Positions 7,109-16,343 of a stretch of DNA of 64,000 nt are shown here, in pieces. Each line of letters opens with the position of its first letter. The first letter of the stretch is position 1. This DNA comes from Chloroflexota bacterium (lineage in GTDB: Bacteria > Chloroflexota > Chloroflexia > Chloroflexales > Herpetosiphonaceae). The translations under genes and the position numbers were made by a program. Location of the stretch: assembly GCA_020161265.1 (NCBI GenBank), contig JAIUOC010000001.1:620001-684000 (forward strand), given 5' to 3'. Below the pieces are notes generated by a model that did not search any database, was not told the DNA's origin, and saw nothing but the letters and a program-made list of their open reading frames with translations.

Positions 7109-9181
7109 TTATTCAGTCCACTGTAAGTATTGATATTGGAAGATCCCGCCCCACGAGAGTTTGTTGATCACAATGCCTGAGAGTCGTGGATCGGTAGCGT
7201 AGTACAACTTGTCGTAGTAGATGGGGATCATCCAAGCTGAGTCGATTGCCAATTGTTGAATTTCGGGCAAGGTTTGCCAAGCGTCGTCGAGCGTTTGGCC
7301 AGCCAGTTTGATCATCAAGCGTTGGGCTTGTTTGTTTTCTTCGGTACGATAATCATACCACGTTGCGTCTTGTTCTTCTTTCAAGACCAACAACAAGCCA
7401 TCTTTGTAGGCAGTCAGCTTTTCAGCGTCATCTTTAGCTGCGGTAAAGCGTTCGTTGATGGCATCCCATTGATCTTTGAAGCTGGGAGCTTCAGGAGCTT
7501 TAGCCGAGATTTTGGCCATTTCTGGCTCTTCAATTTTACTGATAGCTTGGCGCTTAGTCCAAGCAGCTTCAGCACGAGCGGTCAAATCAGCCCAATCGCC
7601 AACGGCTTCGGTGCTGCTGACAGCATCGATTTGGGTTTGATATTCAGCGAACTTAGCCATCCCGCCTTCTTTGAAATCCATGAAGTACCAAATATGGTTG
7701 GTAGCCAAGGTCAAGTCGAGTGGTTGGAACCAGTTCATTGGGCCGCCGAGAGTGGCAAAGCCTGGTTGAATATCTTTGTTGTAGTTCGACCATTGGATAT
7801 TTGAGTAAACTGGACCCTCGTTGTTTTGGATCACAACCTTCACGCCCAAGTTATCTTGCCACATCTTGACGACGGCTTCGATCCAAGGCATTTGTGGGTC
7901 GTTTGATGGTGGCGCGTAGAAGGTCAATTCAGGGAAGCCAGCGCCATCGGGATAGCCAGCTTCGGCCAGCAATTGCTTGGCTTTGGCAACATCGAAGGTC
8001 AAGCTCTTAACTTTATCCTTGACCCGCACATCGCTGTTGAAGGTATCGGTTGGGACTGCCAAGCCCTTCAAAATTTGGTCGGTGATCGCTTTTTTGTCGA
8101 TTGACAAGGCGAAGGCTTGGCGCACCCGCACATCTTGCAATGGGCCAGCATTCAATGAACGATTGTATTGAATACCCTTCCAAACGATTGGGTTTTCTTC
8201 GCTCTTGATGTTGTCTTTGATGTCGGGGTTGCCTTGAGCGTAGGCCAATTGGCTAGCATCTTCAAGGAAGGTGAATTGAATTTCTTGGTTTTCAAAGGCT
8301 TGCAAGCGAGCATTAGCATCGGCGTAAGGCCGCAAAACGATCGTGCCAACGTTGCCAGTGCCTTCGCCAACATAATTGGGGTTGCGCTTGAGCACGATGT
8401 CGCCGCCGCTGACCCATGATTCAACAATGTATGGGCCGTTGTAGACAGCATTCTTGGGGTCGAACCAATCGCTAGGATTGGCTTCCAAGCTCTTAGCATT
8501 GATTGGCATGGCGTTCATAACTGGCAAGAAGTTGATAAAAGCAGCGTTTGGTTGGCTCAAGGTCACTTCGATCGTGTAATCGTCGATCAATTTGAAGCCG
8601 ACTTCATCGACACCAACTGCACCAGCCTTGAAGGCATAGCCATTTTTGACATAGCCCATCATCCCTGCCCACATTGGAGCATCTTTTAATTCTGGGCCAG
8701 CTGCTCGAACCCAAGCAGCATAGAAATCTTTAGCGGTAACTGGGTCGCCATTCGACCATTTTTTATCTTTGCGCAGTTTGATCGTCCAAACGAGGTTGTC
8801 GGCTGAAGGAGTAGCGCTTTCGGCGATTTTTGGCACGATGTTCAATTGTTGATCGTAGCCATACAAGCCTTCGAACACAACGCCTTGTGAGACAAACAAT
8901 TGAGCTGACCAGTAGGCATGGTCAAGACTGGTAATGCCACCTTGTTGGAATGGCAAGGTTACCGTCACATCTTTAACATCTGTACTGCCAGTTGTCGGCT
9001 GGGAATCAGTGCCGGCGGTTGGTGCCGTGGTTGGAGCGGTAGCATCGCTAGCAGTGGTTGGTTGGGTTGAGTCGGTCGCGGTGGTTGCAGTTGAGGCGGC
9101 ATCGCCACAGGCTGCTAAGAGTGGCAAAACGAGAATCAGGAGCGCAATCAAGCTCCACAGGGTTTTTGGCTTCTTTACCAT
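7109..9181 (-). CDS. Extracytoplasmic solute-binding lipoprotein, SBP_bac_5 (cluster C) family
   Basis: A 690-aa receptor. The signal peptide ends in lipobox LAAC with lipidated Cys25, followed by a Thr/Ala/Pro-rich linker (about 26-66) and then the family core. This includes the signature VWTIKLRKDKKWSNGDPVTAKDF near 125-150 and the segment KGIQYNRSLNAGPLQDVRVRQAFALSID. ATG 9181 (MVKKPK) follows GAGGAAATTCCC. The protein is well over 100 residues longer than usual SBP_bac_5 proteins. An Ala/Glu/Lys-rich helical insertion at about 545-640 sits before the C-terminal WMIPIYYDK block. This family carries peptides, nickel or oligosaccharides; the adjoining GH5 favours beta-linked oligosaccharides (inference). 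Confidence 0.9.
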   Translation of the reverse strand: MVKKPKTLWSLIALLILVLPLLAACGDAASTATTATDSTQPTTASDATAPTTAPTAGTDSQPTTGSTDVKDVTVTLPFQQGGITSLDHAYWSAQLFVSQGVVFEGLYGYDQQLNIVPKIAESATPSADNLVWTIKLRKDKKWSNGDPVTAKDFYAAWVRAAGPELKDAPMWAGMMGYVKNGYAFKAGAVGVDEVGFKLIDDYTIEVTLSQPNAAFINFLPVMNAMPINAKSLEANPSDWFDPKNAVYNGPYIVESWVSGGDIVLKRNPNYVGEGTGNVGTIVLRPYADANARLQAFENQEIQFTFLEDASQLAYAQGNPDIKDNIKSEENPIVWKGIQYNRSLNAGPLQDVRVRQAFALSIDKKAITDQILKGLAVPTDTFNSDVRVKDKVKSLTFDVAKAKQLLAEAGYPDGAGFPELTFYAPPSNDPQMPWIEAVVKMWQDNLGVKVVIQNNEGPVYSNIQWSNYNKDIQPGFATLGGPMNWFQPLDLTLATNHIWYFMDFKEGGMAKFAEYQTQIDAVSSTEAVGDWADLTARAEAAWTKRQAISKIEEPEMAKISAKAPEAPSFKDQWDAINERFTAAKDDAEKLTAYKDGLLLVLKEEQDATWYDYRTEENKQAQRLMIKLAGQTLDDAWQTLPEIQQLAIDSAWMIPIYYDKLYYATDPRLSGIVINKLSWGGIFQYQYLQWTE

Positions 9182-9761
9182 GGGAATTTCCTCTTCTTTG
9201 AGCAAATTGAATCCAAAACGACGTACTACAATGTCAAGCGTTTGGGTTACGATTTGATCGTCGATGAGCCTCCTTAGCTAGAGACAATCAAGCTTGATCA
9301 TCCTCACAAGCCTGCCCAACCGAGAAGCTAGCTAGATAGTTGCTTCTGATGCCGTTGTCGAAGCAAGCCGGTGCATGTTGGGTGTTACATGCCGAACATT
9401 TGGGAGATTAATTACTTTTTTTAGTAAAGAAAATAAGTTCCCTGGAGGCTATTGCAGTTCTATTGCTAGCGATAGACCGGTCTCTCACCCCGATAAACGC
9501 CGATTTAGCACTGCCATAGTCGCTAAATGTCCCGCAAACTTGAAATTCACTGAAGAATTATTGAAATTTGTGCTTATTATAGAAGAATCCTACTAAATGT
9601 CAAGTATGTTTTTTACTAAAATCTTTAGAAAAATATTTGAAACAAATTCTTTAGATTCAATTAATCCCTTAATGACGGCATGCCACCTGATCAACCTTTG
9701 GTTCGTACCATTTAACAGCTATAGCGATAATCAATAGTTGTTTAATTAGAAGGTATTTCCA
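9182..9761. other. 580-bp divergent intergenic region
   Basis: It separates the importer operon (minus) from a membrane protein gene (plus). A minus-strand TTGACA lies at 9232-9237 without a convincing -10, and AAGGAGG occurs at about 9268-9274 on the minus strand with no ATG behind it. The 9590-9680 part is very AT-rich. A 73-codon plus-strand frame inside it has no start context and is not called. No riboswitch fold was recognised. Confidence 0.4.
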
Positions 9762-10520
9762 ATGAAGCCATTCATCAAGCCGCTGCGTGAGCATACAATT
9801 CCAGAAATAATTGGTGGTGGTGGGGTAATCTTAGGTATAGGGGTTGTGCTTTTATGCATCGTTTTTGGGGTTGATATTAATACATGGAGAATTCAGTGGC
9901 AGCCACGCCCACTCTATCCTCATCGGATTGGGCAAGTAACGCTGATTGATACATCAAAACAGCATCAGGCAATTTTCACCAGCGCAAGCGATATTTACGA
10001 AACATTCGCATGGTACGATCGAACCTTGGCAGAACAATTATTTCATAAAAATATAAACATCGACACACCCGCCATACAAGAGAAAACCTATTATATGTGT
10101 ACCGGAATGAAGATAACTGTGCGCGGTGAAGCAGCGACGAATACATTTACAATCACGATGCGCAAAGGGTTTCCTATGCGCTCTCCACCATCGTGTAGCG
10201 AACTCATATTTAAAAATCAATCAATTCCAGTCTATCTCCATCACGAATCGCCAATCGTCGCTCAAGGGGTTGATACAATCATGTTTACTAGTAGCAGATC
10301 CATTACCGAAACACTTGAATGGTATGATCAAACGCTTAAAAGCCAAGCATTTCAAATTGACACGAATACAAAAAACCTAGCCCACACGCAAATTACCTAT
10401 CATCTTTGTAATGGAATTAATATTACAATCATTGCCAAAATCAAAACGAATCTATTTCAGGTTTCTAAACACCAAGCCTTATCGGATCACAATCAATCGG
10501 CGTGTAATAGCAGACAGTAA
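9762..10520 (+). CDS. Membrane-anchored protein with two tandem copies of an unknown domain
   Basis: A 252-aa protein with a short cytoplasmic N-terminus and one membrane span near residues 18-40 (GGGVILGIGVVLLCIVFGV). An extracytoplasmic part follows, made of two related copies of about 85 residues. Copy 1 (about 64-140) has AIFTSASDIYETFAWYDRTL and YYMCTGMKITV; copy 2 (about 168-245) has IMFTSSRSITETLEWYDQTL and YHLCNGINITI. Matching positions include FTS, ET-x-WYD-x-TL, a Y-x-(M/L)-C and a following I/V-rich strand. I do not recognise the domain. ATG 9762 has AAGG 9 nt upstream. A two-copy architecture suggests a small-molecule or peptide sensor or a lid domain, but no function can be assigned. 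Confidence 0.7.
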   Translation: MKPFIKPLREHTIPEIIGGGGVILGIGVVLLCIVFGVDINTWRIQWQPRPLYPHRIGQVTLIDTSKQHQAIFTSASDIYETFAWYDRTLAEQLFHKNINIDTPAIQEKTYYMCTGMKITVRGEAATNTFTITMRKGFPMRSPPSCSELIFKNQSIPVYLHHESPIVAQGVDTIMFTSSRSITETLEWYDQTLKSQAFQIDTNTKNLAHTQITYHLCNGINITIIAKIKTNLFQVSKHQALSDHNQSACNSRQ

Positions 10521-10547
10521 AAATCTTAGTATTACAAAAATAATGGA

Positions 10548-10595
10548 TCTATCTTCAAGCTTGGGCTTGTTGAGAGCCAAAAGCTTGAAAATAGA
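10548..10595. terminator. Bidirectional hairpin between convergent genes
   Basis: TCTATCTTCAAGCTT (10548-10562) pairs with AAGCTTGAAAATAGA (10581-10595) with one mismatch around an 18-nt loop. It sits between stops at 10520 (plus) and 10606 (minus). Confidence 0.7.
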
Positions 10596-10605
10596 CCCAT
10601 ACAGT

Positions 10606-11235
10606 TTAAGCAGCTTGCGCCAAAATTGCCTGGGCTTCAGCCACGGTCAAAACTCGTCCATGGCCTGCTAACAGTCCGGTTCCAGTCGAAAATAAACGCC
10701 CGCCCTCAATCAAACCGCCCAAATCCATGGCGGTCGCCCCCAAGGCTTCAATTAATCCAATCACAACCTGTTTTGCTGCTTGATCGTCGCCCGCCACAAA
10801 TAAGGCTTTGGGTGTTGGCGGCTCATTCAAATGGGCCAAATCAGCAAACGGCTGATGATTAAAGGCCTTAACTAACCGGGCTTGTGGCAATAGTTCAGCC
10901 ACGATTTCGCTTGACCCACGCCCGCTTAAATCGTAAAAATCACTAGGTTTTGGGCCAAAGCGATTATTGATTACGTCAATGACAATCCCATTGTAATTGG
11001 CCAATCGCTCTAAGGCAGCGGGAATATGCTGCCAACGAACCACCAAGATGATCATTTCAGCCTGTTGCAACTCGGCTGATTCAACTGCCGTGACCTGCGG
11101 GCCAAGTTGAGCAACCAGCGTTTGCAACGAGGCTGGGCCACGCGAATTTGCCAACAATACTTGATGCCCACGCTCAACCAACAATTCGCAAAACATTTGA
11201 CCAACCCGACCAGCCCCTAAAACACCAATTAACAT
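10606..11235 (-). CDS. NADP-dependent oxidoreductase of the F420/ProC-like Rossmann family
   Basis: A 209-aa protein. The N-terminal Rossmann loop is MLIGVLGAGRVGQMF (GxGxxG at residues 7-12). Then come LLANSRGP near 36, an EMIILVVRWQHIP strand where NADP reductases have the catalytic crevice, and a C-terminal helical part VIGLIEALGATAMDLGGLIEGG. This matches the F420-dependent NADP oxidoreductase family (PF03807), where non-F420 members are common. I start at ATG 11235, because the longer frame upstream has no start signal and encodes unrelated residues. The substrate is unknown. It is convergent to the duplicated-domain protein. Confidence 0.8.
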   Translation of the reverse strand: MLIGVLGAGRVGQMFCELLVERGHQVLLANSRGPASLQTLVAQLGPQVTAVESAELQQAEMIILVVRWQHIPAALERLANYNGIVIDVINNRFGPKPSDFYDLSGRGSSEIVAELLPQARLVKAFNHQPFADLAHLNEPPTPKALFVAGDDQAAKQVVIGLIEALGATAMDLGGLIEGGRLFSTGTGLLAGHGRVLTVAEAQAILAQAA

Positions 11236-11607
11236 CGTTGCCTCCAACCAAACACAATTGCTGCAACAACTATAGCGTGATAAGCACTGCAATCGTTCAC
11301 TATTTGGATGGAGTGCGATCCTGTCCATTGGCACAGGTGGCACAGCTCTAAGCATGCTCCAATGCACAACCTATGGGGATACAATGATTGGCTTTGGATC
11401 CAATACACTCTTGGAAGTGCCCAATCTCGCCCGCTACTACTGGTCTTAGCTCAGCTATCCTCGATCTTCTGCCAAGCCTGAGGGGTCAAGGATTCGGAGT
11501 GTTTTTGGAGCATTTTTGGACTCAATTTGAAGTAGATTACCAACTTCTCGGAAGACTTGACGCATAGACTAACGAGCATTGTAACTGACTATTACGAAGG
11601 AGAACTC
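11236..11607. other. 372-bp divergent intergenic region
   Basis: Promoters for both the oxidoreductase (minus) and the RCC1 protein (plus) must lie here. A short plus-strand segment at about 11309-11350 reads VRSCPLAQVAQL then stop, faintly like the N-terminus of HxlR regulators that often sit opposite such oxidoreductases. It is too short to call. Nothing else was recognised. Confidence 0.3.
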
Positions 11608-13851
11608 ATGCGTCATAGCCTGTTTTGTGCACTTTTATTAATCGGACTAACACTTCTGCCCCAAGCTTCGATAGCAACCGCAGACGAATTGAGCCAAGCG
11701 GTTACTACCCGTCAAATTAGCGGCGGCGAGAATTTCTCGTGTGGTATTTTTGATGGTGCGGCCTATTGTTGGGGTAATAACGCTGATGGAAGGCTTGGAA
11801 TTGGGGTTGACTTTAACCGCACATGGTATGTTAAAACCGCTGCACCAGTCGTTGGGCTTGGCAGTAATATGCTGCAAGTTGCCACCGGAAGTCGGGCAGC
11901 ATGTGGCCTCTTAAGCAATGGAACAGTCAAATGTTGGGGTGATAATAGCTACGGGCAACTTGGCAATGGAACCACTAACGACTCACTTGTGCCCGTGGCT
12001 GTGGTTGGCTTGAGCAACGTTAAAAGCCTAGCAGTTGGCACGGCCTATGATCATATGTGTGCTGTGAAACAGTCAGGGCAGGTCGTTTGCTGGGGGTTCA
12101 ATGATCGGGGCCAATTAGGCAATGGCACAACAAATCATTCGAGCACTCCAGTTAATGTCACTGGATTAAACGCTAATGTTGAAACCGTGTTTGTCGGTAG
12201 CAATACCAGCTGCGCGATTGTGGCGGGGGCGGCTAAATGTTGGGGCAATGGTGGCTCTGGCCAGCTTGGCAATGGTGGTTTTAATAGTTCAAGTATTCCG
12301 GTTCAAGTGAGTGGCCTAACCAGTGGCGTAACTGATATGGCGCTTGGTAGCACCTCAACTTGCGCGATTGTGGCGGGGGCGGCCAAATGTTGGGGCAGTG
12401 GTGACTCTGGCCGGCTTGGCAATGGAACGCTTAATACTTCACCCTTGCCAGTTCAAGTATATGGCTTGACTGCCAACGTTAAAAATATCATGAGCGGTTA
12501 TAACCATGCTTGCGCAATTGTTAATACCAGCATTGGTACACGTGGCAATGAAGTACTATGTTGGGGTAATAATGATTTTCATCAAGTAGGCTCAACCAAT
12601 AACTATGAAATGCTTCCTTTTACCGTGGCAAGCACCAATGGCTCAACCAAACTTGGCAGTGGGCGTAACCATTCATGTACCATCATCATGGCTTCAGTGA
12701 TCCGTTGTTGGGGTTTGAATGGTGATGCCCAGCTTGGAATTGGCACCCAAGAACCAGAAGTCGCCACTCCTACTGATGTTATTCGGCCAATGGCTCAAGT
12801 AGTAGCGATGGATTTAGGGGCGGTCCATAGTTGTGTCACGCTTGCCAACAGTCTCAATCGCTGTTGGGGTGATAACCAAAGCTATCAGATCGGCACTGGA
12901 ACAAGTACGATCTATCCCAATCCAACCTATCCTCAAGGGCTTCCCGCAGCTGGCCTCGATATCGCCGCAGGTGGAGCAGGATGTGTGGTTTCAACCGATG
13001 CTCGACTGTTCTGTTGGGGAAGGAATATTTTGGGAGAAGTCGGGAACGGCACGACCAATATCGTTGCAACCCCCACCCATATCTCTATTCCTGGCGGGGT
13101 AAAACAGGTGGACTCGACTGGGGCAACGACCTGTGCGCTCAATATGACCAATCAGGTCTATTGTTGGGGCTATAACGAGGATGGTCAAGTTGGCAATGGG
13201 ACAACTACCAATCAACTTACGCCACAATTGATTAACATTGATGGTCAGGCAACCAGCATCAGCCTTGGTACAAGGCATACCTGTGCGTTGATGACGACAG
13301 GATACATCAAATGTTGGGGCAGTAATAGCTATGGCCAGCTTGGCCTCGGTTCGACCACCAATTACCCAACTCCACAGTTCGTTCATAATGCCAGCAACGG
13401 AAATGCGATCGAATTGAAGACCAATGGTCATCATACCTGCGTGGTGATGGCAACCACGGAAATTCGTTGCTGGGGATATAACGCCTCTGGGCAAATTGGG
13501 ATCGGGAATACCACGAATGCCTTGGTTCCCTTCAGTGTTATTACTGGGGTCAAATCAATGGGGCTTGGCCTCAATCACACCTGTGCGGTTATGCTTGATG
13601 GCACGCTTAAGTGTTGGGGGAGCAATAGTGATGGACAGTTGGGGAATGGAACGACGACTGGCAGTCTTTCCCCAATGACCATCACTGGTATCACCAACCT
13701 CTATCGGGTCAGTGGCGGGATGTTTCATACATGTGCCGCTCAATCGACCCCGACAATCTACTGCTGGGGTGATAATAGCTATGGCCAGCTTGGTAATGGC
13801 AGCACCACCGACTCGCTTGTTCCAGTGCTGACTACAACTATTGTTCAATAA
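11608..13851 (+). CDS. Secreted RCC1-repeat beta-propeller protein
   Basis: A 747-aa protein. The signal peptide is MRHSLFCALLLIGLTLLPQA (cleavage near TADE). ATG 11608 has AAGGAGAACTC directly before it, and is preferred to an earlier in-frame ATG. The mature protein is made of RCC1 (Regulator of Chromosome Condensation) repeats of about 50 residues, each ending near CWGxNxxGQLGNGTT with a conserved HTCAL-type strand. I count 14 CWG units, equal to about two seven-bladed propellers. Each repeat has two cysteines (HxC and CWG), which may form disulfides outside the cell. In bacteria such proteins are thought to mediate surface or protein binding; no catalytic residue set is visible. It ends at a shared hairpin with the next, convergent propeller gene. 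Confidence 0.92.
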   Translation: MRHSLFCALLLIGLTLLPQASIATADELSQAVTTRQISGGENFSCGIFDGAAYCWGNNADGRLGIGVDFNRTWYVKTAAPVVGLGSNMLQVATGSRAACGLLSNGTVKCWGDNSYGQLGNGTTNDSLVPVAVVGLSNVKSLAVGTAYDHMCAVKQSGQVVCWGFNDRGQLGNGTTNHSSTPVNVTGLNANVETVFVGSNTSCAIVAGAAKCWGNGGSGQLGNGGFNSSSIPVQVSGLTSGVTDMALGSTSTCAIVAGAAKCWGSGDSGRLGNGTLNTSPLPVQVYGLTANVKNIMSGYNHACAIVNTSIGTRGNEVLCWGNNDFHQVGSTNNYEMLPFTVASTNGSTKLGSGRNHSCTIIMASVIRCWGLNGDAQLGIGTQEPEVATPTDVIRPMAQVVAMDLGAVHSCVTLANSLNRCWGDNQSYQIGTGTSTIYPNPTYPQGLPAAGLDIAAGGAGCVVSTDARLFCWGRNILGEVGNGTTNIVATPTHISIPGGVKQVDSTGATTCALNMTNQVYCWGYNEDGQVGNGTTTNQLTPQLINIDGQATSISLGTRHTCALMTTGYIKCWGSNSYGQLGLGSTTNYPTPQFVHNASNGNAIELKTNGHHTCVVMATTEIRCWGYNASGQIGIGNTTNALVPFSVITGVKSMGLGLNHTCAVMLDGTLKCWGSNSDGQLGNGTTTGSLSPMTITGITNLYRVSGGMFHTCAAQSTPTIYCWGDNSYGQLGNGSTTDSLVPVLTTTIVQ

Positions 13852-13902
13852 TCTGGGCAATCGCTGATTCAGCCAGCCTACACCAATCGCCGTGTAAGTC
13901 AC

Positions 13903-13934
13903 GTGGCTCAGGTTTGAATCCAAACCTGAGCCAC
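13903..13934. terminator. Bidirectional terminator between two propeller genes
   Basis: GTGGCTCAGGTTTG (13903-13916) and CAAACCTGAGCCAC (13921-13934) form a perfect 14-bp stem with a 4-nt loop, between stops at 13851 (plus) and 13945 (minus). Confidence 0.85.
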
Positions 13935-13944
13935 GCCAATAAAC

Positions 13945-16035
13945 TTATTTGCGGGCAAATGGAAGATAGATGGTATGGGTAGTTGTGGGCTGCCAGATCG
14001 CCAAACCAAGCGCGGTGTTGCGACCAACTTGATTGAACAAGCCATAAACGAATAAACGATCATCGGCTAATGCAAGATCCAAAACTCGCCCATTCGTACC
14101 ATCACCAACCGCAGACCACGCTTTCCCATTCCAATAGCCAAGGTTGTAGCAGACGCAATCGCCAAGTTGGCTAAACCAACCACCAACATACACCCCAGTT
14201 GCGGTCGCCTCAATCGCCTCAATCCTCACGTTGGACGAGGCAATTCCATTAAACTGATCGCCATCCCAATTGATCAATTCGTAATCCTCTCCAGCGTGCT
14301 CAAACTGCCCGATGACATACAACCCATCAGCATTCACAGCAAACTCGGAGACAGTGCCGGTAAGCGGTGTCGTTGGTTCGACCCAAGCACTGCCATTCCA
14401 GCGATGGATAATGTTGGTCGTGTCGCCGCCGCTCGATGTTTCAACCATGGCATAGAGCGACTGACGGTAGCTAAAGAGCTGAATGTTGAGATTTGCGGTA
14501 TTCGGCGGAAAACCAAGATTATCCCAACCACTGCCATTCCAGCGATGGAGGCCAGTATTAGCAACAACAACTGGCGTTTGGCCATCAATAATCGACAGCG
14601 TATACAGGTGGTCGGCTTGAAATGCTGGCAGAATGCTTACCGCACTCGCTCCATGCACATAGCGATAAACTTGGTAGCTCATGGTTGGGTGATGTCTGGC
14701 GATGATATACAGCGATTGATCATCAGCAGCCTGCCAATCCTGCACAATCGGATGACTCGTTGGCAGCGCAACCGTTTTCCAGCGCTGCTCTTCCCAACTC
14801 AATAATTGATCATGAAGCAGATAGGCCACCTGCGCTCCAGCCTGCAAGCGCAAACTTGGCGAATGATACACCGGAACTTCTTGCCATTGATTATTGGCAT
14901 AAACCGACAACGCCGGTTCATCTGTAGGTGTAAAGGCTGGTGCCGATGAATTGATAAAGAGCTGATTATGCGCTAAATACAAGCTATGTTTATCGGTACA
15001 TTCACAAGCAGGCAAGGGGTTTAAGCTGTTCGCAGCATAACTATACACTTGAATCTCCAAACCATTGAGGGTTGAGAGATAGGTCTGATCTGCATCAAGT
15101 GCATACGCTGCCAGCATACCAGGCACAGCATCAACGATTGGGATCCATGTCGTGCCATTCCAGCGCATTAAGGCCGAGGTTTGATTAGTATAATGTTTGA
15201 TTCCATAGATCTGATCATTAAAGGCTTTGATCGAAGCAACCTCAACATCGAGCGGCAGAGTATGAAAACTCGTGCCATCCCAATGATAAAGCATGCTAAG
15301 CGTTTCATACTCCTCATGCACCAAACCACTAATATAGATACCACTTGATGTTGTATTCATCGTGAGCTTGTCATCAAGTGTTATGGTCATGGGAGTGGTA
15401 ACAGATCCATCCCAGCGCACAAGACCATCGGCTGGTACACCATTAAAGCTACTAAAGTCCCCTAAGATATACAATTCATTATCATACTGAGTAATATGCT
15501 CCACCCAACCCCATTGACTAGCCCCGCTCCCAGTTGATTGCCAGGTTGCACCATCCCAACGAATAAGGCTGTGTTTCGGTAGATTACCAAGAATAGGCTT
15601 ACTTCCCCCAACAAACAGATTATTCTGAAAAAAGGTCATTGATTGATAGCCCGGAGCTGAAAGCCTCCAATCAAATTGATCCGCAGCCACTCCCGACCAG
15701 CTGGTTCCATCCCAGCGCACAAGGCCGTACACGTTAACCCCTGCAACTTGGTTGAAATAACCACCAAGGTACAAATCGCCATCAGGGCCAATCGTCGCAC
15801 TATCGATCCGACCATAATCCGGTTGGAGATCGGCAACCTCAGTTTGCCATGTTCCGGTTAATCCTTGGGTGTTGACGAATTGGGTTGGAGAAAGAGTCGT
15901 CGTTGGCTTTTGAGACCGATCCCATTGTTGATTAATATTTTGGGGTTGCGCTGACGAATTATTCGCTGGAACGCCAAGCCAAACGACCACCACGATTAAT
16001 AACCAGGCTCGCCATTGAGTGATTAAGTGAATCAT
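13945..16035 (-). CDS. Secreted beta-propeller protein with WDG-W repeats
   Basis: A 696-aa protein. The signal peptide is LLIVVVVWLGVPANNSSA (residues 12-29). Multiple blades carry the recurrent motif LVRWDGTSW / LIRWDGATW / HRWNGSAW, each paired with a strand such as DLYLGGYFNQVAGV or VYVGGWFSQLG, as in delta-60 and kelch-like repeat proteins. At least twelve W(D/N)G(T/S) units are visible. Two CxC/CVC sites (ACEC and DCVC) occur in the second half. ATG 16035 has AGGAG about 9 nt upstream. No catalytic domain was seen; a surface or extracellular binding role is plausible. Confidence 0.85.
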   Translation of the reverse strand: MIHLITQWRAWLLIVVVVWLGVPANNSSAQPQNINQQWDRSQKPTTTLSPTQFVNTQGLTGTWQTEVADLQPDYGRIDSATIGPDGDLYLGGYFNQVAGVNVYGLVRWDGTSWSGVAADQFDWRLSAPGYQSMTFFQNNLFVGGSKPILGNLPKHSLIRWDGATWQSTGSGASQWGWVEHITQYDNELYILGDFSSFNGVPADGLVRWDGSVTTPMTITLDDKLTMNTTSSGIYISGLVHEEYETLSMLYHWDGTSFHTLPLDVEVASIKAFNDQIYGIKHYTNQTSALMRWNGTTWIPIVDAVPGMLAAYALDADQTYLSTLNGLEIQVYSYAANSLNPLPACECTDKHSLYLAHNQLFINSSAPAFTPTDEPALSVYANNQWQEVPVYHSPSLRLQAGAQVAYLLHDQLLSWEEQRWKTVALPTSHPIVQDWQAADDQSLYIIARHHPTMSYQVYRYVHGASAVSILPAFQADHLYTLSIIDGQTPVVVANTGLHRWNGSGWDNLGFPPNTANLNIQLFSYRQSLYAMVETSSGGDTTNIIHRWNGSAWVEPTTPLTGTVSEFAVNADGLYVIGQFEHAGEDYELINWDGDQFNGIASSNVRIEAIEATATGVYVGGWFSQLGDCVCYNLGYWNGKAWSAVGDGTNGRVLDLALADDRLFVYGLFNQVGRNTALGLAIWQPTTTHTIYLPFARK

Positions 16036-16343
16036 ACAGAATTACTCCTAGCCTAAAATACCGCTAGACAACCGATAACTTCATAGAGAATTACAAATCT
16101 CTACATAACTAGAGACGGTATCATAGCACATTCAAGCGCCGTTGGGAATTATTGGCAATCGTAGGCCGCTGCTTTTATCAAAAGCAAACACCAGCCGAAG
16201 CAGTTGTTGGGGTTGGTACAATCATTTAGGTATTGAGGTGAAATATCCATTTTCTGTACACAGGATCGATCAATCCGCCCCATTAGTTCGTTGATAAGGG
16301 CGGATTGATTGTGGCTGATTGGATATTTATAGCGAAGAGGCGC
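16036..16343. other. 308-bp intergenic region with terminator of the sugar ABC operon
   Basis: A minus-strand terminator-like hairpin, TCAATCCGCCC (16270-16280) and GGGCGGATTGA (16298-16308) with a 17-nt loop, lies 36 bp past the yjfF-type stop. The 16050-16200 part is likely the promoter of the propeller gene in the other direction of reading. No coding frame was recognised. Confidence 0.6.

Noticed and set aside
7253-7804. Plus-strand open frame (183 codons)
   Set aside because: Antisense to the solute-binding lipoprotein; hydrophobic Phe-rich shadow.
9375-9596. 73-codon plus-strand frame in the 9.2-9.76 kb gap
   Set aside because: No ribosome site, odd composition and no similarity; treated as intergenic.
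11309-11350. Possible HxlR-regulator remnant (VRSCPLAQVAQL)
   Set aside because: Only twelve codons before a stop, no continuation in other frames that I could support.
14167-14805. Plus-strand open frame (212 codons)
   Set aside because: Antisense shadow of the WDG-W propeller gene, without a start signal or homology.
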